DNA of 8,764 nucleotides from assembly GCA_035429725.1 (NCBI GenBank), contig DAOMFI010000120.1, forward strand, positions 1 through 8,764, given 5' to 3'. The notes under the pieces are model-generated. The model made no database searches, had not been told where the DNA came from, and was given only the letters and a program-made list of their open reading frames with translations. The stretch comes from JALORV01 sp035429725. Its GTDB lineage: Bacteria > Pseudomonadota > Gammaproteobacteria > Burkholderiales > Burkholderiaceae_F. How positions within the stretch are numbered: the first letter of the stretch is position 1; the number at the start of each line of letters is the position of its first letter. This document shows, one piece after another, positions 1-6,393 of this stretch. A program made the position numbers and the translations under genes.

Positions 1-1034
1 GAAAGCCACTCCAGCATGAAGCCGTCGTCGACCTGGCCGTGGTCATACAGCTCGTGCAGCAGCGTGTAGTGCCAGAACGTGGCCGCGCCTTCGTTGGCAA
101 CCTTGGTCAGCCGCTGCGGGTAAAAGTACTGTGAAATCTTGCGCACGATGCGCACGAGCTCGCGCTGCCACGGTGCGAGCTTCGGTGCGCGCTTCTCGAT
201 GAAGTAGAGCAGGTTCTCCTGCGGATCGAACGCTTCCGTCGTCGCCTCGGGCTTGGCCTCGGCGTTTTCGTACAGGTAGGCGACGTCCGGGTTGTAATGA
301 TGCTGGGCGAAGCGCAGCCGCTCGGCCAGGCGCTCGCGCTCGCGGCTCGCCGACAGCCGCGCCGGCTTCTTGTAGCGGTCGACGCCGTAGGGTGCCAGCG
401 CATGGCAGCAGTCGAGGATGCGCTCGACTTCGCGCCAGCCGTGCTGCTGCTCGCACTCGAGGATGAAATTGCGGGCGAAGGTCAGGTAGTCAAGGATGCC
501 GTCGGCCTGCGTGAACTGGCGGAACAGGTAGTTGCTCTTGAAGAAGGCGTTGTGGCCGTAGGCCGCATGAGCCATCACCAGCACCTGCAGGGGCAGTGTG
601 TTGGTCTCCATCAGGTACACGAGCGACGGACTGGTGTTGATGACGATCTCGTACGCGAGCCCGCTCATTCCCTTCTTGTACGTGTGCTCCTGGCCGAGCA
701 GGTGCTTGCCGAAGCTCCAGTGCGGGTAATGCACGGGCATGCCGATCGTCGAGCACAGGTCGATCATCTGCGCCGCGGTGATCACTTCGTACTGGATCGG
801 ATAGGTGTCGAGCTGCAACCGCCGCGCATGCGCCGCGAGCGCGACGTCGAACCGCTCCAGTAGAGGCACGGTCCATTCCGTGCCGACCGCGATCGGCGCT
901 GCGGCGCGCAGGACTCCGGGTACGGGCATCGGGACCGCGGGCCGCGACACCAGCCTGGGCCACGGCCGTTCGGGTGCGCTGCGCGCTCGCAATCGCGCCG
1001 GCGCCGGCAGCATGGCAAGGTCCCAGGGGTTCAT
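1..1034 (-). CDS. spoVR: SpoVR family protein (YcgB-like), C-terminus off the window
   Basis: The frame from ATG at 1034 stays open to the window edge, giving 344 residues of a family that is usually about 500 aa, so the C-terminal third is missing. Family blocks are clear: a 'TYPIQYEVIT' block (78-87), 'GMPVHYPHWSFGKH' (98-111), 'GLAYEIVINTSPS' (125-137), 'MAHAAYGHNAFFK' with His156 and His161, 'CHALAPYGVDRYKKP', and near the edge 'WQRELVRIVRKISQYFYPQR', 'EGAATFWHY' and 'LYDHGQVDDGFMLEWL'. These closely follow E. coli YcgB as I recall it. The start is supported by GGAGG at 1042-1046, 7 nt away. About 20-30 N-terminal residues rich in Pro, Ala and Arg precede the region that aligns with YcgB. 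It is the last gene of prkA-yeaH-spoVR, 31 nt after yeaH. SpoVR was first named for spore cortex formation in Bacillus; its biochemical role in non-sporulating proteobacteria is not settled, but it is conserved with PrkA in stationary-phase and stress responses. Confidence 0.95.
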   Translation of the reverse strand, partial: MNPWDLAMLPAPARLRARSAPERPWPRLVSRPAVPMPVPGVLRAAAPIAVGTEWTVPLLERFDVALAAHARRLQLDTYPIQYEVITAAQMIDLCSTIGMPVHYPHWSFGKHLLGQEHTYKKGMSGLAYEIVINTSPSLVYLMETNTLPLQVLVMAHAAYGHNAFFKSNYLFRQFTQADGILDYLTFARNFILECEQQHGWREVERILDCCHALAPYGVDRYKKPARLSASRERERLAERLRFAQHHYNPDVAYLYENAEAKPEATTEAFDPQENLLYFIEKRAPKLAPWQRELVRIVRKISQYFYPQRLTKVANEGAATFWHYTLLHELYDHGQVDDGFMLEWL

Positions 1035-1065
1035 CGGCGGGCCTCCGCACAACGGCTTGTGGGCC

Positions 1066-2370
1066 TCATGCGGTCGACTCCTTGCGCGCGAACAGTTCAC
1101 GAAACACCGGCCAGATGTCGCGCCGGTCGTGCACTTTGCGTATGGCGAATGCGCTGTCGGCGACGGTCTCGTAGCACTGCCAGAGATCGGACGGCCGGTT
1201 GAACCACCCGCTGGGATGGCTCGACGGAATGTCGATGTAGGCGAAGTAGCGCACGCGTGGAAGGAGTTCGGACCGCAGGTAGCCGGCGCAGCGCTGCGCG
1301 TCGTCCTCGCCGCAATCGCCGTCCGAGGCCTGAGCCATGTAGACGTTCCAGTCCGGGCCGGCGAAGCGCGTCTCGATGACCTTCTGTGCCAGTTGCAGCG
1401 CGGGCATCACCAGCGTGCCGCCGGACTGCGGATCGTGGAAAAAGGTCTTCTCGTCGACCTCCTGCGCGGTCTCGGTGTGGCGAATGAAGACAACCTCGAC
1501 CGCGTTGTATTTGCGCTCGAGGAACAGGTACAGCAATGCGAAGAAGCGCTTCGCAAGATCCTTCTTGCGCTCGTCCATCGAACCCGAGACATCCATCAGG
1601 CACAGCATCACGGCGCGCGTCGCGGGCACGGCCACCGGCTGGCGGGCACGGAAGCGGCGGTCGATCTCTTCCAGAAACGGCAGCTGCCCGCGGCGCGCGC
1701 GCAGCTGCGCGATCTCGTCCTCGAGCACGAGACGCCGTTCGGTCTCCGTCGGCTCCAGCCCGGCGAGTTCCCGCTCCAGTTCGGCGAGCTGGCGTGCCAG
1801 GCCGCCGCGCAGCGCAATGCGTCGCGCGATCGACATGCGCATCGTCAGCACCGGCGACAGATTGGCCAGCACGCCGTCCTTCGAGTAGCCTGCGCGGCGC
1901 GTGTGGATGTAGGTCACATCGCCGATCCGGGTGCGTTCCAGGTTCGGCAGTTCGAGGTCATCGAAGAAGAGCTGCAGGAATTCGTCGCGCGACAGCACGA
2001 AGCCGAAGTCGTCGCGGCTTTCGCCTTCACCCGGCTCATTGCCCTGCCCTCCGCCCTCGCCGCCGTCGGGTCGGGCGATCGTGTCGCCCGGCACATACTC
2101 ATGGTTACCCGGCAGCACGAAGTCGCGGCTGCCGGTCTTGTTGTCGTGGTGAAGGTAGGGCTCTTTCAGCCCGCGGCCCGGAATCGAGATCCGGCTGCCC
2201 TTGCCGACGTCGGCGATGCCCCGCTTGCCGATCTCGTCGTCGACCGCCCGCTTGATCTCGTCCTTGAACCGACGGATGAAGCGCTCGCGATTGACCGCAC
2301 TGCGCCCCGGCGGGTCCGCGCGTCGATCGACAACGCGCATGTAGCGGCTCGGGGCGGGGGAATCGGACAC
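1066..2370 (-). CDS. yeaH: YeaH/YhbH family protein (UPF0229) with VWA domain
   Basis: The 434-aa product matches the UPF0229 family in length and layout. The N-terminal part has the family signature 'VDRR...NRERFIRRFK' and a basic, Gly-rich stretch; a Gly/Glu-rich linker lies near 102-118; a charged helical region at about 190-240 may form a coiled coil. The C-terminal von Willebrand A domain carries a MIDAS motif, D260-S262-S264 in 'LMDVSGSMDE', with 'SGGT' at 317-319 plus Gly316 and 'ASDGD' at 348-352. The start is a GTG at 2370: GAGAGGA lies 4 nt upstream (2375-2381), whereas the next in-frame ATG (2340) has no Shine-Dalgarno. It begins 25 nt after prkA ends and ends 31 nt before spoVR starts, so the three are one operon. 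In enterobacteria yeaG and yeaH are co-expressed under starvation and the products are thought to act together; a partner or scaffold role for the VWA domain is inference. Confidence 0.95.
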   Translation of the reverse strand: MSDSPAPSRYMRVVDRRADPPGRSAVNRERFIRRFKDEIKRAVDDEIGKRGIADVGKGSRISIPGRGLKEPYLHHDNKTGSRDFVLPGNHEYVPGDTIARPDGGEGGGQGNEPGEGESRDDFGFVLSRDEFLQLFFDDLELPNLERTRIGDVTYIHTRRAGYSKDGVLANLSPVLTMRMSIARRIALRGGLARQLAELERELAGLEPTETERRLVLEDEIAQLRARRGQLPFLEEIDRRFRARQPVAVPATRAVMLCLMDVSGSMDERKKDLAKRFFALLYLFLERKYNAVEVVFIRHTETAQEVDEKTFFHDPQSGGTLVMPALQLAQKVIETRFAGPDWNVYMAQASDGDCGEDDAQRCAGYLRSELLPRVRYFAYIDIPSSHPSGWFNRPSDLWQCYETVADSAFAIRKVHDRRDIWPVFRELFARKESTA

Positions 2371-2374
2371 GCCG

Positions 2375-2381
2375 TCCTCTC
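2375..2381 (-). promoter_or_regulatory. Ribosome binding site deciding the GTG start of yeaH
   Basis: GAGAGGA on the minus strand, 4 nt before GTG at 2370. It decides for the GTG over the ATG at 2340, which is preceded only by C/G-rich sequence without a purine tract. Confidence 0.65.
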
Positions 2382-2395
2382 GGGCCGCTACGCCT

Positions 2396-4351
2396 TCACG
2401 ACTGGGTCGACTTCTTGAAGTGCATGTACCAGTCGACCAGGCGGCGTACCTGCTTTTCGGTGTAGCCGCGCGCGGCCATCCGGTTGACGAAGCTCTTGTG
2501 GCGCTCTTCCATTTCCTGCGAGCCCTTGGCCTCGAAGGAGATGATCGGCAGGATGTCCTCGGTCTTGCTGAACATGCGCTTCTCGATCACCACGCGCAGC
2601 TTCTCGTAGCTGGTCCAGTGCGGGTTCTTGCCGTGCGCCCGCGCCCGCAGCACGAAGTTGACGACTTCGTTGCGGAAGTCCTTCGGGTTCGAGATGCCGG
2701 CCGGCTTCTCGATCTTTTCGAGTTCGTCGTTCAATGCGTCGCGCGAGTACTGCATGCCGGTGTCCGGATCGCGCCAGTCCTCGTCGAGCAGCCACTTGTC
2801 GGCGTAGGTCACATAGCGGTCGAACAGGTTCTGGCCATACTCGCCGTACGCATCCAGATACGACATCTGCAGTTCCTTCTCGAGGAACTCCGCAAAGCGC
2901 GGCACGATCCATTCCTTGATGTGGCCGCGCAGCCGGCGCTTGAATTCCTCCTGCAGGTCCTCCTTCGACAGGCGATCCTCGAGCACGACCAGCAGGTTGA
3001 CGGGATCGGCGGCGATTTCGCTCGGGTCGCGGTTGAACGCGGCCGAGATCGTCTTGAACGCCCAGCGTGTGGAAAGGCCCGAGAAGCCCTCCTGCATGCC
3101 GGCGTCGTCGCGATACTCCTTCACGCTCTTGCTGCGCGGATCGACATCCTTCAGCGTCTCGCCGTTGTAGGAACGCAGCTTGCTGAAGACGGAAGAGTTC
3201 TCCGGTACCGCCAGGCGCGAGAGCACCGAGAACTCGGCCAGCGTGCGCAGCGTCTGCGGCGCGCACGGCGCCTCGGACAGCGTCGAGGACTTCAGCATCT
3301 TCTCGTAGATCCGCACTTCCTCGTCGACGCGCAGGCAGTAAGGCACCTTGACCAGGTAGACGCGGTCGATGAAGGCCTCGTTGTCCTTGTTGTTGCGGAA
3401 CTTCAGCCACTCGGCCTCGTTCGAGTGCGCCATGATGAAGCCGTTGAAGGGCAGCGCCGGCAGCGCCTCGGTGCCCTTGAAGTTGCCTTCCTGCGTGGCG
3501 GTGAGGATCGGATTGAGCACCTTGAGCGGTGCCTTGAACATCTCGACGAACTCGACGCAGCGCGCCGAACCCAGGCACAGCGCCCCCGAGTAGCTGTATG
3601 CGTCCGGGTCGTCCTGCGCGAACTGCTCCAGCATGCGCAGGTCGACCTTGCCGACGAGAGACGAAATGTCCTGCGTGTTCTCGTCACCCGGCTCGGTCTT
3701 GACGATGCCGATCTGGTTCAGCACCGACGGCATGATGCGCACGACCTGGAACTTCGACAGGTCGCCCTTGTATTCCCTGAGGCGCTTGAGCGCCCACGGG
3801 CTCGCGATGCCGGTCAGCGCGCGGCGCGGGATGCCGTAGCGGTCTTCCATCTCGGCGCCGAACCGTTCTCGCGGGAAGAGCCCCAGCGGCGACTCGAGCA
3901 TCGGCGAGAGCCGCCCCGTGACCGTGTCCTTCAGCGTATAGATCGGAAACTGCTCGCACAGCGACTTGATCTTCTCTGCCAGCGACGACTTGCCGCCGCC
4001 GACCGGGCCGAGCAGGTACAGCACCTGCTTGCGCTCTTCGAGTCCCTGCGCGGCGTGTAGGAAATACGCGTACAGCGACATTAAGGTTTCTTCCATGCCG
4101 TGAAAGTCGGCGAACGCGTCCCAGGTCTGGATGACGCGGTTCTGGAAGATGCGCGAGAGACGCGGATCATCAGCGGTGTTGACAAGCCGGGGCTTGCCAA
4201 TCGCCTCGAGCACGCACTCGTGCGCGCTGGCATACGCCATGCGGTCGCTCTTGCAGTACCGCAGGAAGTCTTCGACCCCCATCTCTTCATCCAGTGCGCG
4301 GACGAAGGACTCGCGGAATGCGGTGAACAGCTCAGTGGGCGCGTTCATCAT
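2396..4351 (-). CDS. prkA: PrkA/YeaG family serine protein kinase
   Basis: The product is 651 aa (650 from the second ATG), the normal length for PrkA/YeaG (E. coli YeaG about 644 aa). The N-terminal two thirds is the AAA-type PrkA domain: a Walker A loop 'GPVGGGKSS' at 115-123, preceded by hydrophobic 'QVLYLL', then conserved blocks 'LNPILTATQEGNFKG' and 'FNGFIMAHSNEAEW'. The C-terminal PrkA domain contains the family stretch 'FRNEVVNFVLRARAHGKNP' and ends with 'RLVDWYMHFKKS'. Family members are serine/threonine protein kinases; some are reported to have AAA/protease-like activity instead, so the catalytic role in this species is inference. The gene starts with ATGATG (4351 and 4348); GGAGG at 4354-4358 is 2 nt from the first and 5 nt from the second, so the second is more likely. 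It is the first gene of the prkA-yeaH-spoVR operon, and its promoter should lie in 4352-4703. In E. coli the orthologue responds to nitrogen starvation and stationary phase. Confidence 0.96.
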   Translation of the reverse strand: MMNAPTELFTAFRESFVRALDEEMGVEDFLRYCKSDRMAYASAHECVLEAIGKPRLVNTADDPRLSRIFQNRVIQTWDAFADFHGMEETLMSLYAYFLHAAQGLEERKQVLYLLGPVGGGKSSLAEKIKSLCEQFPIYTLKDTVTGRLSPMLESPLGLFPRERFGAEMEDRYGIPRRALTGIASPWALKRLREYKGDLSKFQVVRIMPSVLNQIGIVKTEPGDENTQDISSLVGKVDLRMLEQFAQDDPDAYSYSGALCLGSARCVEFVEMFKAPLKVLNPILTATQEGNFKGTEALPALPFNGFIMAHSNEAEWLKFRNNKDNEAFIDRVYLVKVPYCLRVDEEVRIYEKMLKSSTLSEAPCAPQTLRTLAEFSVLSRLAVPENSSVFSKLRSYNGETLKDVDPRSKSVKEYRDDAGMQEGFSGLSTRWAFKTISAAFNRDPSEIAADPVNLLVVLEDRLSKEDLQEEFKRRLRGHIKEWIVPRFAEFLEKELQMSYLDAYGEYGQNLFDRYVTYADKWLLDEDWRDPDTGMQYSRDALNDELEKIEKPAGISNPKDFRNEVVNFVLRARAHGKNPHWTSYEKLRVVIEKRMFSKTEDILPIISFEAKGSQEMEERHKSFVNRMAARGYTEKQVRRLVDWYMHFKKSTQS

Positions 4352-4353
4352 GA

Positions 4354-4358
4354 CCTCC
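4354..4358 (-). promoter_or_regulatory. Ribosome binding site of prkA
   Basis: GGAGG (within GGGGAGGTC) on the minus strand. Its spacing is 2 nt to ATG 4351 and 5 nt to ATG 4348, which favours the second ATG of the ATGATG pair. Confidence 0.75.
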
Positions 4359-4398
4359 CCGACCCGTGGGTCAACAACGAAGCAAACGCGACGAACTC

Positions 4399-4405
4399 AG
4401 GGTAG
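4399..4405 (-). promoter_or_regulatory. Possible -10 element of the prkA promoter
   Basis: CTACCCT on the minus strand, about 48 nt before the prkA start, differs by one base from the sigma-S-preferred CTACACT. No convincing -35 hexamer is found 16-18 nt upstream, which sigma-S promoters may tolerate. The expectation that a prkA operon is stress or stationary-phase controlled is the main support; the sequence match alone is weak. Confidence 0.2.
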
Positions 4406-4594
4406 ATGACAACCCGCTTGTCTTGATGCTGTTAAAAGAAGAGCAATTGCCCGCCACTGTCGGGGGCTCGATGTCGCTCTTAGGAACAGCGCGGCTTTGC
4501 ACGCAGCGCAACGGCTGGCCTCAGATCGTTGCTGCGCTTGCGAATGCGGGCAGTTCGTCGTGCTGCAGGCGAAGGGATGACTACTTCAACCGAA

Positions 4595-4613
4595 CGGCCG
4601 AGCAAAGCGGCCG
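4595..4613. repeat. Inverted repeat, 6-bp arms, 7-nt loop
   Basis: CGGCCG, a 7-nt spacer (AGCAAAG), then CGGCCG. It is one of four inverted repeats packed into about 110 bp downstream of the amidohydrolase gene. There is no U-run on either strand. Confidence 0.45.
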
Positions 4614-4626
4614 GCGCGGCGTTCGC

Positions 4627-4648
4627 GTTCTGCATGAAATGCGAGAAC
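4627..4648. repeat. Inverted repeat, 9 paired positions with one bulge, 3-nt loop
   Basis: Plus strand: GTTCT-GCAT, loop GAA, ATGC, one unpaired G (4643), AGAAC. This is the strongest stem of the intergenic cluster. It could form on RNA from either strand or be a protein-binding palindrome. No function can be read from it. Confidence 0.5.
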
Positions 4649-4670
4649 GGCTGAAAATGTCCCCCGACTT

Positions 4671-4685
4671 CCGCGGATTGCGCGG
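4671..4685. repeat. Short inverted repeat, 5-bp arms
   Basis: CCGCG, loop GATTG, CGCGG. All-GC arms. In the minus direction it follows the hairpin at the amidohydrolase stop codon and is followed by a G-run and, about 15 nt later, TTTT, so a non-canonical terminator is possible but unproven. Confidence 0.4.
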
Positions 4686-4687
4686 TG

Positions 4688-4705
4688 AGCGGCTGCGGGG
4701 CCGCT
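4688..4705 (-). terminator. Hairpin overlapping the amidohydrolase stop codon, possible weak terminator
   Basis: On the minus strand AGCGGC, loop CCCGCA, GCCGCT. The 5' arm starts inside the stop codon (TAG at 4706-4704). No U-run follows, so it is not a canonical rho-independent terminator. Together with the stem at 4671-4685 it marks the probable 3' end of the operon, where it could protect the mRNA or help rho-dependent ending. Confidence 0.3.
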
Positions 4706-5543
4706 AGCGTTGCGGGAACAGTCGCTCGCCGTTGCCGTGCGCAATGCGGTCGGCGACCGGCCGCGGCAATTGTCCGAGCCAGGTACGGTAGGTCTCCATC
4801 AGCTCGCCATAGACCTGCCAGCGCTGCGGAATCCAGGTGTCCGAGCCGACGATGAAGCGGTCAGGAAACGCTTCGAACAACTGCCGCCACTCCGGTGTCA
4901 GCCGGCCGCCGTCGCCCGTGATGCCGTAGCGGTACGAGAGTTCACAGACGAGCCGCGGATGCGCGCGCAGATACGCGCCGACCTTTTCGGTCGGGGTGGA
5001 AAAACCCGTGTGCGCCCAGATGATCTTCGCGCGCGGATCATGGCGGTACAGGATTTCGAGCGCGGCGTCGTCCACGTGCGCGTGCAGCCAGAGTTCGTGC
5101 CGGCGCGCGAAGTCGACCGTGCGGCGGACCACTTCGCTCGCCGCGGCGTCGCCGCTCAGGTGGAACTCACCGAGCCCGACGTAATAGCCGCGCCTGAATT
5201 CTTCTTCGAGCAGCGCCAGCACGGTGGCATCGGTGGACCACGTCTGCACGTCGCTGCGCACGCGGTACGGGCGCAGAAACGGCACCACGCGCACGCCGTC
5301 CTTTGCAGCATCGACGAGCGCATGCGTGCCGTCGTTCGGGCGACTGGTCGCCAGGATCGTCGTCACGCCGTTGGCGCGCATCAGCGCGAACGCCTCGGCG
5401 ACAGGAAAACGGAAGCCGTTTTCCCAGTTCAGGTGCAGGTGGCCGTCGAAGAGCCGGCCGTCGTAACGCGCCGCCGGCTGCGCGCGAACGGTCGCGGCGA
5501 GCACGGACAGACCCAATCCGACGTTGAACTCGCGACGGCGCAT
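4704..5543 (-). CDS. Secreted metal-dependent amidohydrolase (TIM barrel, amidohydrolase-2 type)
   Basis: The 279-aa product begins MRRREFNVGLG followed by a short hydrophobic run to about residue 22, a twin-arginine-like signal, so the folded protein is probably exported. The metal-site pattern of the amidohydrolase superfamily is visible in order: HxH at 35-37 ('FDGHLHL'), E126/H128 in 'GLGEFHL', 'LWLHAHVDD' (H154, H156), 'IIWAHTGF' (H178) and 'IVGSDTW' (D235). The ending 'RIAHGNGERLF' is typical of the amidohydrolase-2 group. The start at 5543 is chosen because AGGTGGAG lies 8 nt upstream (5552-5559) and the signal peptide begins there; an in-frame ATG at 5699 would add 52 residues overlapping DUF1223 and lacking family character. 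It lies 67 nt after the DUF1223 gene, with a hairpin between them. The substrate is unknown: lactone, amide or ester hydrolysis are all possible. Assignment to the bufferin pathway rests only on position. Confidence 0.85.
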   Translation of the reverse strand: MRRREFNVGLGLSVLAATVRAQPAARYDGRLFDGHLHLNWENGFRFPVAEAFALMRANGVTTILATSRPNDGTHALVDAAKDGVRVVPFLRPYRVRSDVQTWSTDATVLALLEEEFRRGYYVGLGEFHLSGDAAASEVVRRTVDFARRHELWLHAHVDDAALEILYRHDPRAKIIWAHTGFSTPTEKVGAYLRAHPRLVCELSYRYGITGDGGRLTPEWRQLFEAFPDRFIVGSDTWIPQRWQVYGELMETYRTWLGQLPRPVADRIAHGNGERLFPQR

Positions 5544-5551
5544 GCACGGCA

Positions 5552-5559
5552 CTCCACCT
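5552..5559 (-). promoter_or_regulatory. Ribosome binding site deciding the amidohydrolase start
   Basis: AGGTGGAG on the minus strand, 8 nt before ATG 5543. It supports the start at the twin-arginine-like signal instead of the ATG at 5699. Confidence 0.7.
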
Positions 5560-5563
5560 TCAA

Positions 5564-5587
5564 AGCGCGCATCGTGCCATGCGCGCT
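5564..5587 (-). terminator. 9-bp hairpin between DUF1223 and amidohydrolase genes
   Basis: Minus strand: AGCGCGCAT, loop GGCACG, ATGCGCGCT, then TTGAAGG. The arms match perfectly and are mostly GC. Only a TTT run follows (counting the last T of the stem), so at most it is a weak terminator or attenuator. It ends 4 nt before the Shine-Dalgarno (5552-5559) of the amidohydrolase, so it could also shape translation or mRNA stability of the last gene. Confidence 0.45.
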
Positions 5588-5610
5588 GCCAGTGCGGTCT
5601 GGCGCGTGGC

Positions 5611-6393
5611 TCAGCAGCCGAGCAGCGGCAGGTCCACGGCCTGCAGGACGCGACCGTCCGCCACCTGAACGAAGCCGACGATTGAATAGCGCGCGGCATC
5701 GCCGTCCGCCGGCAACTCCCACTTCATCGGCCCGGGCGTCAGCGGGAGCGGTCCGCTCCAGGCGCGCACGACGCGGTCGTTGCGCAACCGTTCGCCGCGG
5801 TTCTCGCCAGCGCGCACGTTCGTTGCCAGTCCGCTGGCGACAAGCGCGAGGTAAAGCCGTGGGTCGCGCGCGCTCGCGAGCGCGACGGCACCGGCGTTCA
5901 CGGTCACGACCGTTCCAGCCAGCTCCGCGTTCAGCGTGATGCGCACCGCGGCCGGAGCTGCCGAGAGCGCGCGTATCGCGTCATCAAACGAAGCACTCGC
6001 GCTCCACTGGGGGAACTCCAGGCCCTGAACGAAGACGCCGGGTGTGTAGAGCGTGCGTGAGCCACCGGCCGCGGAAAGCTCGCGCTGGCGTGCCGTGAAC
6101 TCGGCGCGTGCGAAGGGGTCTTTCCAGCCGATGTGATCCCAGTAGTTCACATGCAGCGCGATCGGAACGACTCGATCGCGCGGACGGCGCGCATCGAGCC
6201 CACTCAGCCAGCGATCCGCCGGCGGGCAACTCGAGCACCCCTGGGAGGTATAGAGCTCGACGAGCACCGCCTGGTGGGCCGGGCTCACGGCGCTGCAGCC
6301 GCGTGGTTGCGCCGTCGTGGCCGTGGGCGCGATGGCAGCGACCGCGGCAGCGAGTGTCACGCATGAGAGCTGCGCACGGACCTGCGACCTCAT
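5611..6393 (-). CDS. DUF1223 secreted thioredoxin-fold protein
   Basis: The 260-aa product has an N-terminal signal peptide (basic MRSQVRAQ, then an Ala-rich hydrophobic run to about residue 28). The DUF1223 hallmarks follow: 'VELYTSQGCSSCPPAD' at 45-60 with a CxxC pair (C53, C56), 'HVNYWDHIGWKDPFA' at 81-95, 'YTPGVFVQG' (cis-Pro candidate P118), and 'GENRGERLRNDRVVR' at 196-210. Additional cysteines are C33 and the very last residue, C260. The start is the ATG at 6393, which overlaps the doxX stop by 4 nt (ATGA), so translation is coupled; no strong Shine-Dalgarno is present. An in-frame ATG 31 codons upstream lies inside doxX and lacks signal-peptide character. The CxxC in a thioredoxin-like fold in the periplasm suggests thiol redox or metal handling, but the biochemical role of DUF1223 is not established. 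Its place in this operon suggests work on the Cys-rich metallophore; this is inference. Confidence 0.88.
   Translation of the reverse strand: MRSQVRAQLSCVTLAAAVAAIAPTATTAQPRGCSAVSPAHQAVLVELYTSQGCSSCPPADRWLSGLDARRPRDRVVPIALHVNYWDHIGWKDPFARAEFTARQRELSAAGGSRTLYTPGVFVQGLEFPQWSASASFDDAIRALSAAPAAVRITLNAELAGTVVTVNAGAVALASARDPRLYLALVASGLATNVRAGENRGERLRNDRVVRAWSGPLPLTPGPMKWELPADGDAARYSIVGFVQVADGRVLQAVDLPLLGC

Larger units (their letters stand above)
4352..4703. other. 352-bp intergenic region between the bufferin-type operon and prkA
   Basis: No family-like protein is visible in any frame. The part next to prkA (about 4380-4450) is the least GC-rich stretch here and is the likely promoter region. On the minus strand it contains CTACCCT (4399-4405), resembling a sigma-S-type extended -10 but without a good -35, and a TGGC...TTGC pair at 4443-4456 that resembles a sigma-54 site but has one base too few between its elements. 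The part next to the amidohydrolase (4595-4705) holds four short inverted repeats. No canonical terminator with a U-run directly after a stem is present. A short plus-strand frame at 4577-4654 is discussed under rejected items. Confidence 0.6.

Noticed and set aside
805..4060. Two long plus-strand open frames (805-2418, 537 aa; 2420-4060, 546 aa) opposite yeaH and prkA
   Set aside because: They are antisense mirrors of well-identified genes in GC-rich DNA, where stop codons are rare in the opposite frame. Their compositions (rich in Arg, Ala, Leu, Val, His) show no family motif.
4443..4456. Calling the TGGC...TTGC pair a sigma-54 promoter
   Set aside because: The distance between the GG and GC elements is one base shorter than the strict spacing sigma-54 needs, so it is listed only as a finding with low interest, not as a feature.
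4577..4654. Small plus-strand frame of 25 codons ending FCMKCENG with a CxxC
   Set aside because: The purine tract before the ATG (GAAGGG) touches the start, so spacing is wrong; the frame is open further upstream and its end overlaps the 4627-4648 inverted repeat. Too short to support as a gene without conservation data.
4366..4707. Plus-strand 113-aa open frame filling the intergenic region
   Set aside because: No recognised motif, no good Shine-Dalgarno, and it ends overlapping the amidohydrolase stop; its length is unremarkable for this base composition.
5544..5699. N-terminal extension of the amidohydrolase to an ATG at 5699
   Set aside because: It would place 52 unrelated residues before a signal peptide, run into the DUF1223 gene and ignore the strong ribosome binding site at 5552-5559.
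4710..5939. Plus-strand 409-aa open frame opposite the amidohydrolase and DUF1223
   Set aside because: Antisense shadow of two genes with clear family motifs; no recognisable domain and an Arg-rich, low-quality C-terminal half.
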